Below the pieces are notes generated by a model. That model was not told where the DNA came from, did not search any database, and saw nothing but the letters and a program-made list of their open reading frames with translations. A stretch of DNA of 12,137 nucleotides from Candidatus Cloacimonadota bacterium. GTDB lineage: Bacteria; Cloacimonadota; Cloacimonadia; Cloacimonadales; JAOZMQ01. Each line of letters opens with the position of its first letter. Position 1 is the stretch's first letter. The stretch is taken from contig JAOZMQ010000051.1 in the NCBI GenBank assembly GCA_029934195.1, positions 1-12,137 of the forward strand, read 5' to 3'. This document shows, piece by piece, positions 6,352-12,137 of this stretch. The translations under genes were made by a program, and so were the position numbers.

Positions 6352-9003
6352 ATGAGTAATAATTATGATTCTTCAACACTATCGCTTTTTAATACCGAGT
6401 TTAATGAACAAACAGCAATTCTATTAGAAATATTTACAAAAGGAATTATTGATTCTGAAGAAGAATATCAACAGGTTTTGTCCTCTCTAAGAAGTCTTGT
6501 AACTATCTCACAAATTACAGAGTTATCTTTTTTTATTGATCTTTTTGAAGCAATCGAAAGTATTATTTTAAATTACAAATTAGAATCTCTTCAAAAAGAA
6601 AATAAAGTTTTAATAGAATTAAACATTTTCATTTTGCAAATTTCTGATTTTCCAATCAATTCTCCGGAAAAATTTGAAAATTGGTTTTCAGAAAAAAAAA
6701 TATTCAATGATAAAATACAAACAATTTTGCAAGAATCTATAAGAAATACAGAGGCACAAATAAAGGTGACGGAAACTAACACAAATGCAGATTATGTAGA
6801 TTATTCGATGCTTGATTTATTCCTCAATGAAATTAGTACAAACATAATGGTATTTAATGAATTTTTACTAAAGATTGAGGATTCACCTGCAAATATTGAA
6901 TTTATTGAACCTTTGATGAGAGCTGCTCATTCACTAAAAGGAGCAGCAAGAATTATGCAAATGGATGTAATAGTTGATCTAACACATTCAATGGAAGATT
7001 TATTTGTTAAAGCTCAAAATAAAGAGATTGTATTAACTGAAACCGATATTGATATTTCTTTGAAGGCTGTAGATGTTTTTAGTCAAATGTTAGAAATCCA
7101 ATCATCGGAAATTTCAAATTGGTTAATTTCACAAAATGAAAATATCTATAGAATAAATAATGAGATTAAGAACCGAAAACTTTCTCATAAACCAAAGGAA
7201 ATTGTAGCTCAAAAAAAAGAAAATTTCCCCTCGGATTCTTTACCAATTGTTTGTGAACAATCACCAAGCGAAATAAAAATCTCAATAAAAAAATTGGGAA
7301 AAATTCTTGGGCTTTCCAGTCAAGTTATGATTGAAAATAAATGGTTAGATTCATTTACAGAATCTTTATTAAAAATTAAAAGAAATTCCTTTTCTATGCT
7401 TAAAGATTTTGATGAAGTTACAAATAATATTCCAGTTGAGAACAAAAAGTTATTCAGCAAATTTTTAACAAAAGTAAGTAAAGAGCTTTCACAAAATATT
7501 ACAGACATCACAAATAACATTAATTATTTGGGACAGTATTCACGGAAAATGAGTAATATTACAGAAAAATTATATGGGAATGTGGTCAGCTTGAGAATGC
7601 GTCCTTTTTCCGATTTAACATCACAATATCAGCGTAGAGTACGAGATTTGGCAAAAAATCTTGGTAAGCGAGTAAAAATACAGATTAACGGGAAAAACAC
7701 TGATGTTGATAGAGATATTTTGGCAAAATTAGAAGCACCTTTAAATCATCTTTTACGGAATTCTATCGATCACGGAATTGAATCTCCTGAAATTAGAATA
7801 ATGAATGGGAAAAGTGAAACCGGATTAATTACTATTTCTGCTTTTCATAAAAATGGAATGCTAAATATTGATATAAATGATGATGGAAACGGAATTTCAA
7901 TCGATAAGATTAAACAGAAAATAGTTGATAAAAAATTGAGCACAAAAGAAATTATTGAAAATCTTAACAAAGAAGAAATTCTGAACTTTCTATTTCTTCC
8001 GGGGTTTTCAACTCGCGATTTTGTTACTGAATTTTCTGGAAGAGGTGTTGGTTTAGATGTTGTTCAAAGCATGATTCAAGCAGTAAATGGATCTATTTTT
8101 ATTGAATCTGAAACTGGAATTGGCACTACTTTTCATTTAACACTTCCACTTACTTTATCAATTGTTAGAACGTTACTTGTTACAATTTCTGATGAATATT
8201 ATGCTTTTCCACTTACAAAAATTGAAAAGGTTTTGCAAATAAATCAAAAAGAAATTCAAACTGCAGAGGGGCGAAAATATTTTACTTTTAATAATGAGAA
8301 AATTGGCTTGATTTCAGCAGCTGAAGTACTTGAACTTAAAACAAGACCAATTACTTCAGGAAAGATTCCGATCATTCTTCTCAAGAAAAACCAATTTATT
8401 TACGGATTAATAATTGAAAAATTTATCGGAGAGAGAGAATTAGTTGTTAGACCATTAAATAAACTTCTTGGCAAAATTGCAGATATTAATTCAACTGCAA
8501 TTTTGGATAATGGCTCACCAGTTTTAATTATTGATGTTGAAGATATGTATTTATCCATTGATAAAAAATTGAATGCCGGATTACTTAAAGATATAAACCT
8601 TAACTACAAGAATAATTCCTCTGAAAAAAAACGCATCTTAATTGTTGATGACTCCATTACTGTTCGCGAGTTAGAAAAAAAGATTTTAGAAAAATCCGGT
8701 TATTATGCTGAAACTGCAATTGATGGAATTGATGGTTTAAACTCCTTAAAAGCCGGAAATTTTGATTTATTAATTTCTGATATTGATATGCCACGAATGA
8801 ATGGTTTTGAATTAGTACAAGAAGTCAGAAAAAATAAAAATTATTCTAAAATTCCGATCATAATTGTCTCTTACAAAGATAGAGAATCTGACAAATTAAA
8901 AGGTTTGGAAGCAGGAGCAGATTACTATTTAACCAAAAGCAGTTTTCAAGACAGAAGATTTTTGATTGCTGTTGAAGATTTGATTGGTAAAGCGAATAAT
9001 TAG
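6352..9003 (+). CDS. cheA: Hybrid chemosensory histidine kinase CheA-REC, WspE-like
   Basis: This 883-aa cytoplasmic kinase/receiver integrates receptor signals. Domains in order are: a possible degenerate Hpt (about 8-100), a true Hpt (about 150-250) with phospho-acceptor H193 in AAHSLKGAAR, a short linker with no P2, and dimerisation helices (about 320-405). The HATPase domain (about 410-597) has HLLRNSIDHG at 466-475, DDGNG at 510-514 and GRGVGLDVV at 563-571. A CheW-like P5 (about 598-735) and a receiver (760-880) follow. The receiver has acidic D766/D767, phospho-acceptor D810 (SDIDMPRMNG), S840 and K862. The strings VSYKDRES and ADYYLTKSSFQD match my memory of WspE. Lack of P2 fits phosphotransfer to the fused receiver. 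GAGG at 6341-6344 precedes the ATG. At 883 aa it is longer than pseudomonad WspE; the surplus is the N-terminal ~140 residues. No output domain follows the receiver. Confidence 0.94.
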   Translation: MSNNYDSSTLSLFNTEFNEQTAILLEIFTKGIIDSEEEYQQVLSSLRSLVTISQITELSFFIDLFEAIESIILNYKLESLQKENKVLIELNIFILQISDFPINSPEKFENWFSEKKIFNDKIQTILQESIRNTEAQIKVTETNTNADYVDYSMLDLFLNEISTNIMVFNEFLLKIEDSPANIEFIEPLMRAAHSLKGAARIMQMDVIVDLTHSMEDLFVKAQNKEIVLTETDIDISLKAVDVFSQMLEIQSSEISNWLISQNENIYRINNEIKNRKLSHKPKEIVAQKKENFPSDSLPIVCEQSPSEIKISIKKLGKILGLSSQVMIENKWLDSFTESLLKIKRNSFSMLKDFDEVTNNIPVENKKLFSKFLTKVSKELSQNITDITNNINYLGQYSRKMSNITEKLYGNVVSLRMRPFSDLTSQYQRRVRDLAKNLGKRVKIQINGKNTDVDRDILAKLEAPLNHLLRNSIDHGIESPEIRIMNGKSETGLITISAFHKNGMLNIDINDDGNGISIDKIKQKIVDKKLSTKEIIENLNKEEILNFLFLPGFSTRDFVTEFSGRGVGLDVVQSMIQAVNGSIFIESETGIGTTFHLTLPLTLSIVRTLLVTISDEYYAFPLTKIEKVLQINQKEIQTAEGRKYFTFNNEKIGLISAAEVLELKTRPITSGKIPIILLKKNQFIYGLIIEKFIGERELVVRPLNKLLGKIADINSTAILDNGSPVLIIDVEDMYLSIDKKLNAGLLKDINLNYKNNSSEKKRILIVDDSITVRELEKKILEKSGYYAETAIDGIDGLNSLKAGNFDLLISDIDMPRMNGFELVQEVRKNKNYSKIPIIIVSYKDRESDKLKGLEAGADYYLTKSSFQDRRFLIAVEDLIGKANN

Positions 9004-9222
9004 AATGTGCGAGATAAAGATTCCAATATAAAAAGGTATAAATTGCCACTATTCTTTAATCTTTGGAAGTCTCTTTTTCGTGCCTTTCGTAGCTAAGAAT
9101 CTTTTAATAATAGGTTCAATAAAATGATAGTATTTTTTACACAGTTGAAAAAATCTTGACGTGAATATCCATTTGTGTTGACTTGTATATTTTTAAATAA
9201 CATATAAATAAAGGAGATTACT
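9004..9222. other. Intergenic spacer between cheA and the third cheW
   Basis: This 219-nt AT-rich gap has no ORF of interest. It breaks the otherwise continuous operon, so the downstream cheW may have its own promoter. No clear terminator hairpin is seen after cheA. It contains a sequence resembling the 3' module of the flanking repeats at about 9076-9105 (reported under findings). Confidence 0.5.
9211..9216 (+). promoter_or_regulatory. Strong ribosome binding site of the third cheW
   Basis: AAGGAG lies 6 nt before the ATG at 9223. It is one of the strongest sites in the window. Together with the long upstream gap, it suggests this CheW is translated independently of the operon and perhaps at a higher level. 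Confidence 0.7.
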
Positions 9223-9699
9223 ATGTCACAATTCACTACTTTCTTTGTTGGAGAATCTTTCTTTGGTCTCAACATTTTACAGGTAAAAGAAATTAACAAT
9301 AATATGAAATTTACTTACGTACCTGATAGCCCCAATTATATCAAAGGATTACTAAATTTACGTGGACAAGTCATAACAATTTTTGATTTAGCAAAAAGAA
9401 TTGGACGGGAACCAATCGTCATTGGTACACTAACTCGAAATTTAATTCTAAAAACAGATAACGAAACTTTATTGCTACGCGAAAAAGGCTTAATCAATAA
9501 AGAAGTAGGAAATGATGGAATTGGATTCATCGTAGATAGAATTGGAGATGTTATTGAAATTGATGATAATCGCATATCTTCTACACCCGCAAATCTAACA
9601 ACAATTGCAAAAGAATTTATTTCCGGCGTTGTTGAGATGGATAACAATTTGTTAATATTGTTGAATATTACAGAATTAGTAAATTTTAATACGAAGTAA
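9223..9699 (+). CDS. cheW: CheW coupling protein, canonical stand-alone type
   Basis: This 158-aa single-domain CheW has a standard layout: FFVGESFFGLNILQVKEI at the N-terminus, then PDSPNYIKGLLNLRGQVITIFDL (about 34-56) with intact LRG and IxxxDL motifs. GIGFIVDRIGDVIEID follows in the second subdomain, and a closing strand LLILLNITELV. It is closer to motility-type CheW than the two CheW proteins in the operon, so it may have been recruited later or may serve another receptor array as well. It lies 219 nt downstream of cheA. A 14-bp perfect palindrome begins 1 nt after its stop codon. CheW identity is clear; its membership of the Wsp-like complex is inferred from proximity only. Confidence 0.92.
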   Translation: MSQFTTFFVGESFFGLNILQVKEINNNMKFTYVPDSPNYIKGLLNLRGQVITIFDLAKRIGREPIVIGTLTRNLILKTDNETLLLREKGLINKEVGNDGIGFIVDRIGDVIEIDDNRISSTPANLTTIAKEFISGVVEMDNNLLILLNITELVNFNTK

Positions 9700-9713
9700 T
9701 ATTTGTACAAATA
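9700..9713. promoter_or_regulatory. 14-bp perfect palindrome TATTTGTACAAATA, site 2
   Basis: The palindrome is perfect, with no loop, and lies immediately after the cheW stop and 138 nt before the methyltransferase start. A loopless palindrome fits a dimer binding site better than a terminator. Its core TTTGTACAA is shared with the sites at 145-155 and 9749-9759. Confidence 0.35.
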
Positions 9714-9748
9714 CTAAAAAAAACTTTTAGAACAATCTGATAGGAATA

Positions 9749-9759
9749 TTTTGTACAAG
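9749..9759. promoter_or_regulatory. TTGTACAA-type palindromic motif, site 3
   Basis: TTTTGTACAAG is an exact 11-nt copy of site 1. It is centred about 49 nt downstream of site 2 and 92 nt upstream of the methyltransferase start. Paired sites at this distance are compatible with cooperative binding by a regulator, which is inference. Confidence 0.3.
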
Positions 9760-9851
9760 GTCGTAAAGATTTCAAAACTCAAGCTTCTATATCTCTGATT
9801 GTGCGGATACAGATAAGTTAGTATGATTTCAAAATGTAAAAGGATAGATTA

Positions 9852-10607
9852 ATGTTCAAAAAAGATTTTGCTAAAATATATGATTGGGAAATATCATTAA
9901 TGAATAAGCAACAAACAAGAGATATTGCTTTTTGGGGTGACTTTGCAAGTTCCATTGACGGTCAAATTTTGGAAATTGGAGCAGGAACAGGAAGAATAAC
10001 TATTCCATTACTTGAACAAAAAAATAAGATTTTTGCTCTTGATAACTCAGATTTAGCTCTGAACCAACTCCGAAAGCATCAAGATAAATATCCTTTCTTA
10101 AAGATTGTAAAGGCTGATATGAGCAATTTTAACCTATCAAATAGATTTAAAGCAACAATTATTGGTTATTCATCATTTCAACATCTTGAAACACTTGAAG
10201 AAGAATTGAGTTGTTTGAAAACAATTCATAAACATCTTGAAACCGGAGGATTATTAGGAATAGATATAAATCCGGTTATTTGTGATGGTCAAGAAGAATT
10301 GCAGAAAGCTCATCTTTATACAGAATTTTGTCCGCAGACTGAAAGCGTAATTTCTATGTACACTTCTTATAAAACAGATTTGATTCAGAAAATTAGAACT
10401 TGGAATGACCTTTATATCTCAATTGATCCAAAAGGAAGACAAGAACAATTTACTAATAAGATTATTTTGAAAGAATGTAATCTTGATTATATGCGACTGC
10501 TTTTGTCAGATACAGGATTCGAGATTGTGGAAGTTTATGGCTCTTTTGATAAAACTCTTATTTCTCAATATTCTCAAAATATTATCTATATCTGCCGGAA
10601 AAAATGA
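9852..10607 (+). CDS. Class I SAM-dependent methyltransferase, substrate unknown
   Basis: This 251-aa protein has a Rossmann-type methyltransferase fold. Motif I is ILEIGAGTGRIT (39-50), and the acidic end of strand 2 is IFALDNSD (60-67). A motif II/III-like VKADMSNF follows, then IGYSSFQHL as strand 4, and LETGGLLGIDI as the post-IV helix-strand. The C-terminal segment (GFEIVEVYGSFD, then IIYICRKK) is usual for small-molecule or unassigned methyltransferases of the Methyltransf_25/11 type. The start ATG follows AAGGA. It shares no motif with CheR, so it is not a second receptor methylase. It is separated by 152 nt from cheW, and two TTGTACAA-type motifs lie in that gap, suggesting its own regulation. 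The substrate cannot be told from sequence. Confidence 0.85.
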   Translation: MFKKDFAKIYDWEISLMNKQQTRDIAFWGDFASSIDGQILEIGAGTGRITIPLLEQKNKIFALDNSDLALNQLRKHQDKYPFLKIVKADMSNFNLSNRFKATIIGYSSFQHLETLEEELSCLKTIHKHLETGGLLGIDINPVICDGQEELQKAHLYTEFCPQTESVISMYTSYKTDLIQKIRTWNDLYISIDPKGRQEQFTNKIILKECNLDYMRLLLSDTGFEIVEVYGSFDKTLISQYSQNIIYICRKK

Positions 10608-10813
10608 TAATTTCCCATAAATTTTGAAATTCAAAAATGAAAGAAATTCTTATAGTATTGGAAAATTAAATTGGATTAAACCAACGAGATCATATATAAT
10701 TAAGGAATAATTATAAATGGTCATTAAAAAAAAAAGCAATTAAATAAGATTTTTACTTGACTAAAATTACACATAATATCCTTTACTCTTTATTTATAAA
10801 TATAATATTCTAA
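10608..10813. other. Intergenic spacer before the lipoprotein gene
   Basis: This AT-rich non-coding stretch has a small weak inverted repeat TTTTGA-AAT-TCAAAA at about 10622-10636 and a TTGACT at 10757-10762. It also has a TATAAT at 10801-10806, but their spacing (38 nt) rules them out as one promoter. Nothing else is recognised. Confidence 0.4.
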
Positions 10814-10815
10814 AT

Positions 10816-10822
10816 GGAGGAG
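10816..10822 (+). promoter_or_regulatory. Ribosome binding site that selects a TTG start
   Basis: GGAGGAG overlaps the in-frame ATG at 10814 and sits at the right distance before TTG at 10826. The ATG has no Shine-Dalgarno sequence upstream. It would also add the acidic residues MEES in front of a signal peptide, which is unfavourable. Confidence 0.6.
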
Positions 10823-10825
10823 TCT

Positions 10826-11521
10826 TTGAATAAATTAACTTTTGTAACTCTTATTCTTATTAGCATTTTGTTTACCTCATGTGCTATTCAAAGTGCAAAA
10901 AAATTGAACTTTAATTTTTCGAAAAATATGCTGATGCCGATTGAAGAGCATGATATCTCGATAACATTTCATCCAAATAGTAAATTGTTATTATTTGTTG
11001 ATAATATGACAGTAAATCGTAAAAAGATTAAAGAGATTTTTGGAAGTGGATTCATTTTGAATAAGAATGCTTCACTTCAAAATGTTTACGTTGAAGATTC
11101 TAATCATTTAGTTCAAAAGGTCTCATCTTTTAATGCTTCATATTTTGGTAACGATGTTACAGAAAGCTTCTTATCCAAGATTAAAGAAATTGGTACAATT
11201 TACGAAATTGAGCTCTCTCCTTATGAGACTGGGAAAAACCAAGTAAATATTACAATCAAATATTCGATTAAGATAGATGATAAGACTTTGGGCTGTTCGG
11301 CAAATAACACTACTTTATTAATTGATGATAATTATTTTTGGTTTCCTACAAGTCCACGACAATCTTCTGCTTATACAATTCAAATATTTACACCTAATAG
11401 GTTTGATGTTTTAATTGATGACAAAAAGGGAGAAGAGGAATTGAGATCTGGAAAGTTTAAGAAAACATCTTTTTCTTATCCTTCTTTGATAAAACCAATA
11501 GTCATTAGTGGAAAAGGATAA
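10826..11521 (+). CDS. Putative lipoprotein, unknown function
   Basis: The protein is 231 aa from the TTG start. The N-terminus MNKLTFVTLILISILFTSC is a typical type II signal peptide: a basic n-region, a hydrophobic core and a lipobox LFTSC with lipidated C19. The mature protein is therefore expected to be membrane-anchored and extracytoplasmic. I do not recognise the family. The rest is beta-strand-rich, including VNITIKYSIKID and a late segment DDNYFWFPTSPRQSSAY followed by TIQIFTPNRFDVLID. This W/F-P...Y...TP order is loosely reminiscent of the N-terminal domain of M1-type peptidases, which would mean the gene is a fragment of something longer; that is speculative. The stop lies 3 nt before a tRNA gene. 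An in-frame ATG at 10814 is the alternative start, giving 235 aa. Confidence 0.7.
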   Translation: MNKLTFVTLILISILFTSCAIQSAKKLNFNFSKNMLMPIEEHDISITFHPNSKLLLFVDNMTVNRKKIKEIFGSGFILNKNASLQNVYVEDSNHLVQKVSSFNASYFGNDVTESFLSKIKEIGTIYEIELSPYETGKNQVNITIKYSIKIDDKTLGCSANNTTLLIDDNYFWFPTSPRQSSAYTIQIFTPNRFDVLIDDKKGEEELRSGKFKKTSFSYPSLIKPIVISGKG

Positions 11522-11524
11522 TAT

Positions 11525-11597
<73 letters not shown>

Positions 11598-11598
11598 C

Positions 11599-11718
11599 TT
11601 GGGAGATAGGATTACGCTAAAAACAATAAAAAATGTAATTGTTTTGATGATTTTCACAGTTGTTCTTGCGTTGGGAGTGATGGTAATAATTTGTTGCCAC
11701 AATTATCATCTCTATTAG
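11599..11718 (+). other. Possible small membrane-peptide ORF, doubtful
   Basis: An open frame from TTG at 11599 to TAG at 11716-11718 would encode 39 residues. A basic stretch (LKTIKN) is followed by a strongly hydrophobic segment (VIVLMIFTVVLALGVMVIICC). An internal ATG at 11647 gives 23 residues. The pattern is that of a single-span membrane peptide or of a signal/anchor remnant of a longer gene. Neither start has a good ribosome binding site, and the frame begins 2 nt after the tRNA, so it may be a decayed fragment or chance. Confidence 0.2.
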
Positions 11719-11825
11719 TTTTTGATAATGATTAATTCTGTCTATATCGTATTTGAACGAAAAGTAAGTTTTACGAATATTATTTTTTTATTGCTACTCT
11801 GTTAGCTTACTTCTCTTTTTATCTT

Positions 11826-11964
11826 CACCCACCGCTAACCATTGGGCTACAAAAATGTCGTCTCTACGAGGCTAAAAAATAAGTAATTTCCCATTTATCT
11901 TTCTTCACTAACTTTATCCTTCATGATTAAAAATCCTTTTTTAGTTCAGATATTATATACTCAT
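11826..11964 (+). repeat. Dispersed intergenic repeat, copy B, with extra 5' hairpin module
   Basis: Positions 11858-11964 align with 1-115 (30 of the first 36 bases identical). In front of the shared part lies a module with a degenerate inverted repeat CCCA (11828-11831) / TGGG (11843-11846), then GGCTAC and ATGTCG. The start of the shared part has its own small palindrome, TCGT-CTCT-ACGA. The module order (CCCAC-hairpin, GGCTAC, TGTCG...CGA, GGCTAAAA) resembles a widespread intergenic repeat type I recall from environmental bacterial genomes. I cannot name a family with certainty. Confidence 0.65.
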
Positions 11965-12008
11965 AAGCAATAATACAATTCTCTTGCGAATAAGCGGGAA
12001 AAGAGGAT

Positions 12009-12064
12009 TATGAGGTCAGAAGTTCCTATCTTCAGAACACTTGACCTCATAGATATTTTTTTTT
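12009..12064 (+). terminator. Rho-independent-terminator-like hairpin
   Basis: A perfect 10-bp stem, TATGAGGTCA (12009-12018) pairing with TGACCTCATA (12042-12051), can be extended by GTTC/GAAC across a small internal loop. It is followed by nine T residues at 12056-12064. The layout fits intrinsic termination of + strand transcription. There is no obvious gene directly upstream on this strand; the nearest is tRNA-Thr about 410 nt away. It could end a long transcript or an unrecognised small RNA. Confidence 0.55.
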
Positions 12065-12137
12065 GCTAAACCTATAGATATTCAGTAGTTACAAAATTTC
12101 GTGATTTCCTTTTAATATTTTAATGTGACCTAATAAT

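Larger units (their letters stand above)
11719..12137. other. Non-coding 3' region
   Basis: No gene is supported on either strand. The stretch contains repeat copy B (11826-11964) and a terminator-like hairpin (12009-12064), listed separately. An inverted repeat AAGTAAG ... CTTACTT lies at about 11761-11812, with a long AT-rich spacer. The last 70 bases are AT-rich without recognisable features. Confidence 0.5.

Noticed and set aside
9156..9208. Sigma70-like promoter for the third cheW (TTGACG 9156-9161 or TTGACT 9178-9183 with TATAAA 9203-9208)
   Set aside because: Spacing is 19 nt at best, and the implied transcript start would fall inside the AAGGAG ribosome binding site; no reliable -10 fits the other hexamer.
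9336..9710. 124-codon minus strand frame opposite the third cheW
   Set aside because: It is antisense to a clear CheW gene, has no recognisable domain or ribosome binding site, and is explained by codon composition.
9714..9730. CTAAAA/TTTTAG hairpin after the third cheW as a terminator
   Set aside because: The stem is short and almost all A/T, with no T-run after it.
10609..10636. TAATTTCCCA near 10609 as another repeat copy, and the TTTTGA/TCAAAA inverted repeat as a terminator
   Set aside because: Only about ten bases match the repeats with no extended alignment, and the inverted repeat is weak with no T-run.
10757..10806. TTGACT ... TATAAT promoter before the lipoprotein gene
   Set aside because: The elements are 38 nt apart, far from the usual 16-18 nt, and similar hexamers arise easily in AT-rich DNA.
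11761..11812. AAGTAAG ... CTTACTT inverted repeat as a terminator or structured RNA
   Set aside because: The two 7-bp arms are separated by a long AT-rich spacer, and nothing indicates a compact fold.

Overview
The window is strongly AT-rich bacterial DNA (by eye about 30% G+C or less). It uses ATG, GTG and TTG starts behind AAGGAG-type ribosome binding sites. Sequence alone does not fix the organism. The low GC, the dispersed intergenic repeats and the diverged proteins suggest an uncultured Gram-negative lineage, perhaps FCB-group or Cloacimonadota-like; this is inference. A lipoprotein with a Sec/Lsp-type signal fits a Gram-negative cell.

Layout: (1) 1-427 is non-coding and begins inside a dispersed repeat. 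(2) 428-9003 is one tightly packed six-gene operon on the + strand: two tandem Cache-HAMP methyl-accepting receptors, a short CheW, a CheR with C-terminal TPRs, a CheW with a Cys-rich N-terminus, and a CheA-REC hybrid kinase. Gaps are at most 20 nt, with one ATGA overlap. (3) After a 219-nt gap comes a third, canonical CheW (9223-9699). (4) 9852-10607 is a stand-alone class I SAM methyltransferase. (5) 10826-11521 is a lipoprotein of unknown function, followed 3 nt later by tRNA-Thr(CGU). (6) 11598-12137 is mostly non-coding. It holds a second copy of the repeat seen at position 1 and a strong terminator-like hairpin.

The order receptor - CheW - CheR/TPR - CheW - CheA/REC is that of Wsp surface-sensing clusters (WspA-B-C-D-E). 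Individual proteins carry Wsp-type signatures: the receptor tip, the Cys motif of the second CheW, and the SYKDRE / YYLTKSSFQD motifs of the receiver. Two expected partners are absent: the methylesterase (CheB/WspF) and the GGDEF diguanylate cyclase (WspR). The receptors also carry a Cache-like sensor, the second receptor has charge changes at its kinase-contact tip, and CheA seems to carry an extra N-terminal Hpt-like domain with Arg in place of the phospho-accepting His.

Proposed working model (inference): Cache receptors sense an extracytoplasmic signal, two or three CheW proteins couple them to CheA, H193 of CheA is autophosphorylated, and phosphate passes to D810 of the fused receiver. 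CheR methylates the receptors. The output protein and the demethylase must be encoded elsewhere or be missing.
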